From Nitrosospira multiformis (GTDB lineage: Bacteria > Pseudomonadota > Gammaproteobacteria > Burkholderiales > Nitrosomonadaceae): a stretch of 64,000 bases of DNA. Both the position numbers and the translations under genes were made by a program. A model generated the notes under the pieces. The model searched no databases. It was not told the DNA's origin and worked only from the letters and a program-made list of their open reading frames with translations. The stretch is taken from NCBI RefSeq assembly GCF_900111585.1, contig NZ_FOHI01000012.1, positions 1-64,000 on the forward strand, in the 5' to 3' direction. Of the stretch, positions 39,454-47,608 are shown one piece after another (position 1 is the first letter of the stretch; each line of letters opens with the position of its first letter).

Positions 39454-40377
39454 CTATTCTGGATGGTCAGCTTGTTTATTCAATGCGCTCCTGATTGTTT
39501 TGGCCAGGTCCTTCGCATCCCCTTTGCCCCAGTAGTGCATGAATAAATAGTGTGGCTTCTCATGCGTCATGTGTTGATGAATTGCTACAATATTTATGCC
39601 ACCTGCTCGCATTGTTCTCAAGACAGCCTGCATTTCATCTGCAAGCATGGCGAAATCCCCATCCACGACTGCCTCGTTATCGTTGCCCGCAAACGCTGCC
39701 CAGGTGTTTATACCCATTTCTTTTCCCACCGGCGCTCCATGCATAGTGGCCGGGCGGCCGATGACAACTTTAAACATGCCATCTTTCGAAGTTCCTTTCA
39801 TCCCCAGGATTTGTTCCAGAGGCTGGGGGGAAATCTTGTTCTCCTGCGGGATTGTATTGGGAAACCAGGAAGAAGGCACAGGGTGGGCCGCACGGATTTC
39901 AGCGACTTTGTCATAAATCCTTTTAACGCCGGCTGCAAGCTTGGCAGAGCTCCCAATGCCACCGATGTGCATGAAATACACCTTTGGTTCATCAAAGAAA
40001 AAATGATTGTGCAAGGCAGTTACTTCCAGTCCCGCCTCGAAAGCCACGCTTATCGCCGGATTGACCTCGTCCTCGAACAGCACGGTATCGCCCATCATTA
40101 CAACCTGGCCATCCTGTGCAGGAGCAAAGGCAGCCCATGAGCCCAATCCCATGAAAGGCGGCATCGGCCATTTATCTACCTTTATTTTTACATCAGTGCG
40201 GGGTTTGGATACTTTGAAAACGTTTTCTTCCTTGGAATACGTTCCTTTAAGTCCCGTCAATCGCTCGATCTCGGCTGTATCCAGGGTGGCGCGAGTATCC
40301 GCGGCATGAGCGATTGCGGCGATGAGCGCCAATGAAGCAGCAATAAGACAATGTTTAAGAAGCCCTGAATAAGACAT
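39454..40377 (-). CDS. DUF1259 (LppY/LpqO-like) exported protein
   Basis: A 307-residue exported protein with two tandem DUF1259 domains. I chose ATG 40377, preceded by GAGGAGG, which starts a signal peptide (CLIAASLALIAAIAHA); the frame is open to 40491. Domain 1 (about 30-160) and domain 2 (about 180-305) share the pattern LTGLKGTYSKEENVFKV / ILGMKGTSKDGMFKVVIG, then GLGSWAAFAP / GINTWAAFAG and LHNHFFFDEPKVYFMHIGG / IHQHMTHEKPHYLFMHYWG, with paired His that could bind metal. LppY/LpqO-type proteins occur in chromate-resistance clusters (ChrL in Arthrobacter). Here it follows a chrA ghost, fitting an ancestral chrA-DUF1259-MFS operon. Confidence 0.85.
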   Translation of the reverse strand: MSYSGLLKHCLIAASLALIAAIAHAADTRATLDTAEIERLTGLKGTYSKEENVFKVSKPRTDVKIKVDKWPMPPFMGLGSWAAFAPAQDGQVVMMGDTVLFEDEVNPAISVAFEAGLEVTALHNHFFFDEPKVYFMHIGGIGSSAKLAAGVKRIYDKVAEIRAAHPVPSSWFPNTIPQENKISPQPLEQILGMKGTSKDGMFKVVIGRPATMHGAPVGKEMGINTWAAFAGNDNEAVVDGDFAMLADEMQAVLRTMRAGGINIVAIHQHMTHEKPHYLFMHYWGKGDAKDLAKTIRSALNKQADHPE

Positions 40378-40397
40378 CGTGATTCCTCCTCTGGCTA

Positions 40398-40666
40398 AAT
40401 GAAGTTGAAAATAATCATTCCGGGAACCATGCCGATGATGCTGCAGCCTGGAATGACTGAAAAACTCCTGCCTTGAAGCGAAATAATGCAATCATTGCGA
40501 TAGCGGCAACCCGCTTTTTCTGACGAGATATTGGTGCACGGTCCCGATCTGTCCGGCCACGAACCGATGAATCCGAGCCTTGGCCAATATAAAGCGGCCG
40601 GGATGAGAATAGCAGGAGGGATGTATCTAAATCCGGTACCTTGGTACCTTGGCTTGAAGCGTCCAT
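40398..40666 (-). pseudogene. chrA: chrA ghost (5' end with little else)
   Basis: From the ATG at 40666 the first codons read MDASSQGTKVPDLDT, a close match to MDVSSQGITILDSDT of intact chrA. The similarity stops after about 15 codons. A short ChrA-like tail (ALFRFKAGVF, then in the next frame VIPGCSIIGM) appears before the DUF1259 gene, so nearly all transport helices are deleted. The ribosome-binding site and leader are retained. Confidence 0.65.
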
Positions 40667-40756
40667 GCATTCTCCTCCATAGGGAATTCAACCCTTAAGA
40701 TTGGAGCAGGCCTTGGACGCAAGCGTCTTGAATGGGGGAGGCTGCTAAATCCCCCG
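40667..40756 (-). ncRNA. Second, inverted copy of the chrA leader
   Basis: The reverse complement matches 28588-28675 almost base for base. In hairpin 1 the arms are GGGGGA and TCCCCC (40734-40739 and 40750-40755 on the plus strand), one base pair longer than in copy 1 by paired insertions. Hairpin 2 and the GGAGGAG site are unchanged. It now leads into the DUF1259/MFS genes through the chrA ghost. Confidence 0.45.
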
Positions 40757-41256
40757 AGAGATAGAGATATTTATCATAGTTATTCCCCTTCGAAAAGGCA
40801 AGGCAGAGGAAAGCGGCTTCAGCATCCCAATAAATTATTTACTGCCTAACAATGCCGAAGCTATATTTTTCCTTATTTTTGAAGGGGGAGTATTCAACCT
40901 CTTGGTATTGATACTGCGCTGGCAGGCTGCTCCAAAAAAGAGAAAAGGGCTCGTGACCTGAGAGAAGGTGCGACGAGTCCGAATGAAAGGAAGACAATGC
41001 GTCAAAACAACGTGGACTACCAGCTTCTGACAACAGACAAAACAGGGGCCTCTTGCGGCATCCTGGCAACTTCAATAAGAAGTTGCTGGCAGAATGATCG
41101 ATTTTTACCGTTGCAGGAATGTGGCAAATTGTCGCGCGACAATTTATCGCAGATGTTTCGGGAGATCGGGGGCGAGTATGAAGGAATCTCGGCAGTTGCC
41201 TCAAGGAGGAGATGCCTAAAGCTCTTGCTGCCTGTGGAGCGAGGGAATCCTCGCTT
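40757..41256. other. Non-coding region with a 20-bp palindrome
   Basis: No gene found on either strand. At 41126-41145 AAATTGTCGC and GCGACAATTT form an exact 20-bp palindrome that shares GCGACAATT with the site at 4932-4950. It lies between the chrA-leader copy (minus) and the receiver-protein gene (minus). An 11-base near-repeat occurs around 41165-41200. Confidence 0.5.
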
Positions 41257-41742
41257 CTAGATGCGAGGGCTTGACATTGAGAAGGCGTTGGCGGAGGGTC
41301 TTCCCGTAAGACCTTCCGATATTTCCTGGCTAGGTAAGTGGTTGGGCAAATTTATAATGCCCAAAACAGCCTCAATCAATATTTCAAATGAGACGGGTTT
41401 GGAAAGATGTACCTGGAAACCGGCATTGAGGGCTCTTGTCCGGTCCTGAGGCCGACTCAAAGCAGTGAGAGCCAACGACGGCGTATATTTGCCTTTATCG
41501 GCGGGGAGATTCCGCACTGCCTGAATGAACTGATAGCCGTCCATCTGAGGCATACTGATATCGCTTACGATGAGATCGAGCTTTTGCCTCTGCACCTGCT
41601 CCAATCCTTCAGCAGCAGTAAGAGACGTAATTACTTCGGCACCATGTAATCCAAGTACCAACCCAGTGAGAGCTAGTGCGTCTTCCTCATCATCTACGAC
41701 CAATACCTTGAGTCCCGAGAGGGACAAGTTTTGGTTATCCAT
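41257..41742 (-). CDS. Stand-alone response-regulator receiver protein
   Basis: A 161-residue protein consisting of a CheY-like receiver domain (about 10-130) and a short tail with no output domain. Acid pocket and phospho-acceptor: VLVVDDEEDAL and LIVSDISMPQMDGYQFIQ; conserved Thr/Lys positions in LALTALSR and VHLSKPVSFE. It would be phosphorylated by a histidine kinase and act by protein contact. No kinase gene is adjacent. A ghost of a close paralogue lies at 3754-3957. The ATG at 41742 has no strong ribosome-binding site. Confidence 0.9.
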   Translation of the reverse strand: MDNQNLSLSGLKVLVVDDEEDALALTGLVLGLHGAEVITSLTAAEGLEQVQRQKLDLIVSDISMPQMDGYQFIQAVRNLPADKGKYTPSLALTALSRPQDRTRALNAGFQVHLSKPVSFEILIEAVLGIINLPNHLPSQEISEGLTGRPSANAFSMSSPRI

Positions 41743-41879
41743 TGCAATGGAAGCCGAGTCATTTTAGCCATAATTTTAATACTTTTCCTCACTCTGATTC
41801 TGTTCGCTTCTTCACATAAAACAGCTTAAAGCATTTCAAATTGGAAAAAGGATGAAGATTTAAGGGCTGAGTAAATAAA

Positions 41880-41902
41880 CAAAAAATCCGCCGAAGCGGA
41901 TA
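41880..41902 (-). terminator. Intrinsic terminator, minus strand
   Basis: On the minus strand ATCCGC-TTCG-GCGGAT forms a 6-bp stem with a stable TTCG tetraloop followed by TTTTTTGTTT. It lies about 75 bp after the stop of the fragment ORF at 41976, which supports a real transcript ending here. Confidence 0.8.
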
Positions 41903-41975
41903 TGTTCACCTGCAGCGCATTTGTCCGCTCATTCCAGTTCTACTATATGTAGGATTACCCACCCCAATCCAATCT

Positions 41976-42403
41976 CTAGTTAGCTTCATCCCTTCCCTTG
42001 GGTACTCTTCCATAGCCAAAGCTCGTACCAATCGGTCCTGATCTGCGGGGATCATAGCGGCTACACATATTCGATAGCATTACCCGTAACTTCGCCGGAT
42101 CGAGAGTGGCGCGAACTTCCTCAGCGCCCCGGTCTTCATGTACCGAACATTCCACGTAATCAGGCTTGAGGGTTCCGTCTGGGGAAAACCGGAGGCCGAG
42201 GCTGCTCAGGCTCTAACCCATCGATAAGGCGGGGGAATTGCTATCAACAGAGGGAGAAGAAGGATTAATGAGGATATTTTTAAGAGCCTGGGAACTAGCT
42301 CATGAGAGACAGCCGAGATGCTCCTCGTCCAAAAACTGAAACTGACGGAGGATGGGCTCATTTTCGCTCTTTCTCCTGCTTGGAATAGGTAGTGTTCACG
42401 CAT
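41976..42403 (-). pseudogene. Possible frameshifted small exported protein
   Basis: A minus-strand open frame (stop at 41976-41978, open to 42212) has protein-like sequence: SLGLRFSPDGTLKPDYVECS then AEEVRATLDPAKLRVMLSNM, ending VPKGRDEAN. It has no start. Immediately upstream, in another frame, ISSLILLLPLLIAI looks like a signal peptide and stops at 42206. Joining the two with one frameshift gives an exported protein of about 100-140 residues, and a strong terminator follows. Family not recognised. Confidence 0.35.
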
Positions 42404-42640
42404 TGGTTCGACTATCTCTATCTCATCCTTCTTCCTTAATGGAAGTTTGCTACTTTCTTACAACAAAATCTGTAATCCAAAATTTTTGGGCACAAGCAAT
42501 CACCAGAATTCTCTTGCAACGAGAGGAGGTGGCAGGGTGGGGTCGCTCTTTTTACCTTTATTTAGAGCTAGGAATGAGTTCAAAACAATTTTACTCTACT
42601 GTCCCGCGCCGGCCAAGGTAGCAATATGGTAGCAATGAAG

Positions 42641-42674
42641 AAAAATAATCAAGGGGTTTATATACAAGCCCTTG
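42641..42674 (-). terminator. Terminator of the tRNA-Lys gene
   Basis: On the minus strand CAAGGG and CCCTTG form a 6-bp stem around a 13-base loop, followed by ATTATTTTT. It begins within 10 bases of the tRNA 3' end. Confidence 0.75.
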
Positions 42675-42680
42675 GATTTT

Positions 42681-42756
42681 TGGTGGGTCGTGAGCGATTC
42701 GAACGCTCGACCTACGGATTAAGAGTCCGCTGCTCTACCAGCTGAGCTAACGACCC
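42681..42756 (-). tRNA. tRNA-Lys (anticodon CTT)
   Basis: A 76-base cloverleaf on the minus strand. The acceptor GGGTCGT pairs with ACGACCC, discriminator A is followed by an encoded CCA. D arm TAGCTCAGCTGGTAGAGCA, anticodon stem-loop GGACTCTTAATCC with CTT at the anticodon, and T arm GAGCGTTCGAATCGCTC are all canonical. A terminator follows closely. No integrase gene abuts it. Confidence 0.97.
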
Positions 42757-42796
42757 GGATTGAATGAACCGGAATTATTCAATTGCAGGTTCAAGT

Positions 42797-42937
42797 ATGA
42801 CAGAGGCAAAACCGGATGCCGCTCGCCCTTGCCTGAACCCGAAGCCTGAATCTGAGGGTGCTAATCCTACCACATCCGGAAAGAAATTCGAATGGGACAA
42901 TTACTTGATCGGGCTATTACGTGATCAAAAATTGTGA
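42797..42937 (+). CDS. Possible 46-residue small protein
   Basis: A short frame between the tRNA and the Mut7-C gene. It reads MTEAKPDAARPCLNPKPESE, then a Gly/Thr linker and KKFEWDNYLIGLLRDQKL. The composition is plausible for a small soluble protein, but the ribosome-binding site (AGGTT) is weak and I recognise no family. Confidence 0.3.
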   Translation: MTEAKPDAARPCLNPKPESEGANPTTSGKKFEWDNYLIGLLRDQKL

Positions 42938-43003
42938 CCGGATGAGCAGGAGATCGCGCTTCCCCTGCCGATTGGGAAATATTCAGCTGCTCAACGTAAG
43001 CGG

Positions 43004-43759
43004 TTATCCAGCAAATCGATTCGACTTAATACACTCCTCCAGCATCGTCCGCATGCGCTGCCAGTGCGAACCCTCCCAGAAAACCCGCTGACAGATATCA
43101 CACGTGCTGAAATGGTCGAAGCGCTCGCGTACGGAGGGCGGCAGGTGCTCAAGCACTGCAGCCTTCTCGACAGGCCGTAGAGGTGCGTTGCAGTTCAGGC
43201 ATAAAGTAAAAGGCTTGATGCTGTGTGCGAGGTCCAGCCGATCGAAAATCTCGCAAAGTTGGTCAGGCGGCTTCAAGGTCCGCACATAACATCCATGCGT
43301 AATTGAGCGCCGCTTGAGCAGTTCCCGGTCGCGGGTGAGCACGATGCGCTTTTCCTGGGCAGCGAGTAATTCGATCTGTCGGTCGTGATAATTATTGTCG
43401 TACAGCGTGTCGAAACCCGTCATGCGCAACAGATGCGCCAAGCCCCCCAGATGAGCATCTGCAATGAAGCGTGTTATCCGTAGGGGATGCTCACGCACCC
43501 GCAACAAGGGTGTGACATCGACCATTTCGAATTTGGGAAAGACCGCGACCCGATCGCCATGCTCCAGTATCCGGTCGAACCCCACCGATTCTCCATTTAC
43601 CAGCACCAGTTCCACTTCGGTGTGAGGTACGCCCAGTGCTTCGATCATATGCTTGGTGGTCGCTGCACGAGCGCAGGGACAGGAAAATTCCCGCTTGCGC
43701 CGCTCGGGAGCGAGAAAGTCATTCAGTTCCTCATAAAAACGGAATGTAGCGGTAACCAT
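43004..43759 (-). CDS. Mut7-C RNase-like protein with ubiquitin-like N-terminal domain
   Basis: A 251-residue protein. Residues 1-80 are a beta-grasp (ubiquitin-like) domain (ATFRFYEELNDFLAPERR; ELVLVNGESVGFDRILEHGD). The rest is a Mut7-C domain of the PIN-like RNase superfamily (RFIADAHLGGLAHLLRMTGFD with conserved Asp; IVLTRDRELLKRR) ending in a zinc ribbon (CLNCNAPLRP ... CDICQRVFWEGSHWQRM). The family is conserved in bacteria, with predicted RNA cleavage linked to sulfur-carrier-like domains, but not characterised. Lone gene, convergent with nothing obvious. Confidence 0.9.
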   Translation of the reverse strand: MVTATFRFYEELNDFLAPERRKREFSCPCARAATTKHMIEALGVPHTEVELVLVNGESVGFDRILEHGDRVAVFPKFEMVDVTPLLRVREHPLRITRFIADAHLGGLAHLLRMTGFDTLYDNNYHDRQIELLAAQEKRIVLTRDRELLKRRSITHGCYVRTLKPPDQLCEIFDRLDLAHSIKPFTLCLNCNAPLRPVEKAAVLEHLPPSVRERFDHFSTCDICQRVFWEGSHWQRMRTMLEECIKSNRFAG

Positions 43760-43923
43760 GAATCAGTATTGCACTTTTCAGGCTTAAGTGCATGATTACC
43801 CCTTTCCTGGAGTATCAACGGCAGTTTGCGCGAGAGTGTTCTCTTTTTCTGGAGTAACATCGTCATACTGCGCGCACGTCTGCTGTTCGTCGCCCATCAG
43901 GCGATTCCATTTAGCGGGGAAAC

Positions 43924-44778
43924 ATGCAATTCACAATACGGGAAGGTCGCCTGACGGATGCCGAGGCGGCCGGGATGATCTGCTACGAAGCATTCAGGAC
44001 CATTTCTCAGCAGCATGGTTTTGAACCTGATTTTCCCTCGTTCGAAGTGGCGCGTGATCTCCTGCTGGCGTTGCTTTCGAGACCCGATGTATATTCAGCC
44101 GTGGCTGAAAGCGAAGGAAGAATCATCGGCAGCAATTTCTTGTGGCAGGATTCCGTCATTGCCGGCATTGGTCCACTGACGGTAACACCGGAAGCCCGCG
44201 GCAGGGTGGGCCGAGGCCTGATGGAGGATGCGCTGGAGCATGCCCGGAATAAACATTTCGCGGGCGTGCGGCTGGTGCAAGCCGCATACAATAACCGCTC
44301 CTTCTCCCTCTACACCAAGCTCGGGTTTGAGGTGCGGGAACCATTGGCAACTCTGCAGGGAGCACCCCTGCAAATTGATATCTCCGGCTACAATGTCCGT
44401 CCTGCGGGGGCGGAGGATGCAAACGCATGCGACTCCTTGTGCCGGAAGATACACGGCCACGATAGAGGGCAGGAATTGCGCCATGCGATTGCGCAGCAGA
44501 CCGCAATGGTGGTGGAACACGGGGGCGGCGTCACCGGTTACGCGACGTTAATTGGCTTCATGGGGCATGCAGTAGGAGAAAGCAATGAAGAGCTCAAAGC
44601 CCTGATCGGCGCCGCAGACGCGTTTGCGGGCCCAGGCTTTCTTCTGCCCACGCGTAATAGCGAGTTGTTCCGCTGGTGCCTGCAGCAGGGGCTTCGGGTA
44701 GTTCAACCGATGAATCTGATGAGCCTTGGCCTCTACAACCGACCCTCGGGGGTCTTCCTGCCCTCCATTCTTTTTTAA
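43924..44778 (+). CDS. GNAT family acetyltransferase with two GNAT domains
   Basis: A 284-residue protein. ATG 43924 has GGGGAAA 5 bases upstream. The first GNAT domain (1-140) has an intact acetyl-CoA site: IGPLTVTPEARGRVGRGLMEDALEHA, then VQAAYNNRSFSLYTKLGFE. The second half (about 150-284) reads as a degenerate GNAT fold (YNVRPAGAEDANACDSLCRK), ending NLMSLGLYNRPSGVFLPSILF as in other tandem GNAT proteins. Acceptor unknown. The deaminase gene follows 90 bp later on the same strand. Confidence 0.88.
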   Translation: MQFTIREGRLTDAEAAGMICYEAFRTISQQHGFEPDFPSFEVARDLLLALLSRPDVYSAVAESEGRIIGSNFLWQDSVIAGIGPLTVTPEARGRVGRGLMEDALEHARNKHFAGVRLVQAAYNNRSFSLYTKLGFEVREPLATLQGAPLQIDISGYNVRPAGAEDANACDSLCRKIHGHDRGQELRHAIAQQTAMVVEHGGGVTGYATLIGFMGHAVGESNEELKALIGAADAFAGPGFLLPTRNSELFRWCLQQGLRVVQPMNLMSLGLYNRPSGVFLPSILF

Positions 44779-44867
44779 GGGGAAGGGATTCCAGGAGCTT
44801 GCCGCAATCATATCGGTACGACAGTTGGCACGGGCGATACAGACGGATAAGTCAAACAGGAGGCCAG

Positions 44868-45311
44868 ATGTCTCAACATGAAACATTCCTGCGGGAAGCA
44901 GTGCGTCTCGCCAAAAACAACCGTGAACGGGGTAACCGGCCCTTTGCCGCAGTCCTCGTTGTCGAGGGGCAGGCCGTTTCCACCGGCGTCAACGACGTCG
45001 TGCAGAGCAATGATCCCACCACGCATGCAGAAATGGAGGCAGTGCGCGCTGCCAGCCGGAACCTCCGTCGTCCTGATCTGAGAGGCAGCATCGTTTATGC
45101 GAGCGGCCACCCCTGCCCCATGTGCTTGGCGGCCATGGTGATAGCAGGAGTGGATGCCATCTATTACGCTTTCGACAACGATGATGCGGAACCCTATGGT
45201 TTTTCGAGCAAGGCAACCTATCAGAAGCTGCGCCTGTCACTGGAGCCTCCACCCCTGCCGCTCATTCGACTCGATCTCGGCCTGTCTCCCGCAGAACTGT
45301 ACGGCGCCTAG
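44868..45311 (+). CDS. Nucleoside deaminase (cytidine/guanine deaminase-like)
   Basis: A 147-residue zinc-dependent deaminase. Start ATG 44868 follows AGGAGG at a good distance; the frame open further upstream lacks homology. Zinc and catalytic residues: THAEMEAVRAA (His, catalytic Glu) and GHPCPMCLAAMV (two Cys). FAAVLVVEGQAVSTGVNDV and the C-terminal YGFSSKATYQKLR fit the guanine/tRNA-adenosine-deaminase-like group. The exact base cannot be told. A strong terminator follows at 45383. Confidence 0.92.
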   Translation: MSQHETFLREAVRLAKNNRERGNRPFAAVLVVEGQAVSTGVNDVVQSNDPTTHAEMEAVRAASRNLRRPDLRGSIVYASGHPCPMCLAAMVIAGVDAIYYAFDNDDAEPYGFSSKATYQKLRLSLEPPPLPLIRLDLGLSPAELYGA

Positions 45312-45382
45312 CTTTGCAACCTGAAAAGAGGAGCAGGAAAAGAATAAGAAGCAAAGAGATAAGAATAAGGAGGTAAGACGTG

Positions 45383-45405
45383 GCCGTGCGTTCCGCGGCT
45401 TTTTT
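45383..45405 (+). terminator. Intrinsic terminator after the deaminase gene
   Basis: GCCGTG and CGCGGC (one G-T pair) form a stem around CGTTC, followed by TTTTTT. It lies 70 bp after the deaminase stop. Confidence 0.82.
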
Positions 45406-45495
45406 GGCGGGTTGGCAAGAGTGTCGAAAAGTATTGCAAATTCTAGCTCAACAAACGCTCTTTAAGTACCCGCCCTGAGCAATCAGAGAGTTATA

Positions 45496-47532
45496 ATGAC
45501 GATACATATATTGCCTGTCAAAGAAAAAGACACAGACTTTATGAATAAGCAACCATTGCAAGACATGCTGCTCCTTCCCCGAATATCAGACATACCTGAG
45601 CCTCAGGATCATGCGGAAGCTACAAGCAATAGCGAAAGTCCCGTTGAAAGCTCTATTGACAACCCCGTTGACGCCCCGATCGTGGGAGAAGCAATAGACG
45701 ACAGAATAATACACCCTATGCACCTTACTCGATTTCTGGTCACAAATTTTCGCTCGGTGGAGAACAGTGGCTGGGTTGAGGTTGATAGCGTTACTGCGCT
45801 CATCGGCGTGAACGAATCCGGCAAGACAAACCTGCTGGTTCCGCTCTGGAAGCTGAACCCGGCAGTCGGGGGAGAGCTCGTGCCGGCTTCCGACTACCCG
45901 AAAAAACAATTCGGCGCCGTGCGGCAGGCGCCGGAAAGCTTCCACTTCATAACGGCGGAATTTGAGGCAGGAGAGCTTGGAGAAGAGCTTTGCGGCAAGC
46001 TGGAGATCTCCAGCGAAGAGGCCTCTCTCATCGCTGTAAAACGCTACTTCAATGGAGAGTATTCGATCTCCTTCCCCCGACGGGAAGAGCTTGGCGAGAT
46101 CAGGAGATCATCGGGGGAAGGCGCAGAGGATGTTGTGGATACGGTAATCCACTCCCTTCCGAGATTTGTCTATTACTCTGAATTCGGAAATCTGGATTCT
46201 GAAATCTATCTTCCCCATGTAGTACAAAATCTTCAACGCACTGACCTTGGGCCCAGAGAAGCAGCCAAGTCGCGTACATTGCGCGTTCTTTTTAAATTCG
46301 TAGGCCTCGAGCCGGGAGAAATTCTTGAACTCGGGCGGGACTTCCCAAGGCGCAAGGGTCGTCGTCGTGAACCCACAGTAGAAGAGATCCGGGAAATCGC
46401 GATGAAGAAAAGGGAGCGTTCCATCTTGCTGCAATCGGCAGGCGGGCTTCTGACGGATAAGTTCAGAAACTGGTGGAAGCAGGGAGATTACAAATTCCGC
46501 TTCGAAGCGGATGGAAGCCATTTCCGCATATGGGTTTCCGATGACCGCCGTCCGGAGGAAGTTGAACTCGAAAGCAGAAGCACGGGGCTTCAGTGGTTTC
46601 TGAGTTTTTATCTGGTCTTCCTCGTGGAAAGCGGGGGTGAGCACCAGAACGCCGTCTTGTTGCTGGACGAGCCCGGATTGTCGCTGCACCCCCTGGCGCA
46701 GCGCAATCTTTTTGCCTTCTTTGACAGTCTGGCAAAAGTCAACAAAATCCTCTACACGACCCATTCACCATTCCTGCTGGATGCAGAACACCTGGGACGC
46801 GCGCGCAAGGTGTATGTTTCCCAGAGCGGAACGACGCAAGTGACGTCCGACCTTCGTAGCGTGGAAAAGGATGTCCGGCAGGCGGGAGCGGCCTATGTGG
46901 TTCACTCGGCATTGAACCTGAATATTGCCGAGAGCATGGTAACGGGCTGTCAACCGGTCGTCGTGCAGCGCATCTCGGATCAATATTATCTCTCGACCAT
47001 CAAGACACTGCTTATTGGCGCAAACAAAATAGCCCCGAAGCGCGAACTGCTCTTTCCTCCGGCCGGCGCCAGCAAAACGGTAGGCGTTATCGCAAGCATC
47101 ATCAGTGGGCGCGACGAGACGCTGCCCAAGGTAGTCCTGCGGGATGATGAAGCAGGAAAACAAATCAATGCAGAATTGAAGTCGGATTTGTACAGCGACG
47201 CGCAAGAGCGCATCTTTTCGACGGATAATTATGTTCTCTTCAACAATTCCACGACAGAAGATCTGATACCCGCACCGTTTTTTGCACAAGTGATAGACCG
47301 CTGGGAGAGGAATACGGACACGGCCTTTGCGGATGTCCTGGTCAACGGCAAGCCGGTGGTGGAGCAGGTGCAGGCCTGGGCCGAATCGCAGGACCTGGTG
47401 CTACGGGATGAATGGAGAGTTGAAGTTGCAAAGCGCGTCAAGGAACAGGCGCTGAAAAAGGGCATCGGCGCGTTTGATGCTGGCACCATTGCCCGCTGGG
47501 CAAAGCTCTTCCAGGAGTTGATCCGGAACTGA
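45496..47532 (+). CDS. OLD-like AAA ATPase with altered TOPRIM domain
   Basis: A 678-residue protein. Walker A is GVNESGKT (104-111), Walker B LLLDEP (388-393), ABC-type signature region STGLQWFLSFYLV just before. This is the ATPase part of OLD-family (overcoming lysogenization defect) nucleases. The C-terminal TOPRIM fold has PPAGASK (521-527), but the catalytic Glu of VLVEG is a Gln here (VVVQRISD, 488-495), and the usual DxD is RDDEAGK (549-555). Nuclease activity may therefore be lost or different. The Pro/Glu/Ser-rich N-terminus (about 1-70) is not part of the family fold; M16 and M75 are alternative starts. No partner gene such as gajB is adjacent, so it is a solitary class 1 type. Confidence 0.8.
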   Translation: MTIHILPVKEKDTDFMNKQPLQDMLLLPRISDIPEPQDHAEATSNSESPVESSIDNPVDAPIVGEAIDDRIIHPMHLTRFLVTNFRSVENSGWVEVDSVTALIGVNESGKTNLLVPLWKLNPAVGGELVPASDYPKKQFGAVRQAPESFHFITAEFEAGELGEELCGKLEISSEEASLIAVKRYFNGEYSISFPRREELGEIRRSSGEGAEDVVDTVIHSLPRFVYYSEFGNLDSEIYLPHVVQNLQRTDLGPREAAKSRTLRVLFKFVGLEPGEILELGRDFPRRKGRRREPTVEEIREIAMKKRERSILLQSAGGLLTDKFRNWWKQGDYKFRFEADGSHFRIWVSDDRRPEEVELESRSTGLQWFLSFYLVFLVESGGEHQNAVLLLDEPGLSLHPLAQRNLFAFFDSLAKVNKILYTTHSPFLLDAEHLGRARKVYVSQSGTTQVTSDLRSVEKDVRQAGAAYVVHSALNLNIAESMVTGCQPVVVQRISDQYYLSTIKTLLIGANKIAPKRELLFPPAGASKTVGVIASIISGRDETLPKVVLRDDEAGKQINAELKSDLYSDAQERIFSTDNYVLFNNSTTEDLIPAPFFAQVIDRWERNTDTAFADVLVNGKPVVEQVQAWAESQDLVLRDEWRVEVAKRVKEQALKKGIGAFDAGTIARWAKLFQELIRN

Positions 47533-47608
47533 TCGCCTCGAATGAATCGCTGCCAATGCTGTTGGTCCCATCGCAAGACGATTTGCAACACAAGATAGAA
47601 ATCCCTGA

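Noticed and set aside
40839-41204. Minus-strand 121-residue frame
   Set aside because: Spans the 20-bp palindrome and has no protein-like pattern; treated as non-coding.
42681-42756. tRNA-Lys as integration site of a mobile element
   Set aside because: No integrase and no repeat of the tRNA 3' end found nearby.
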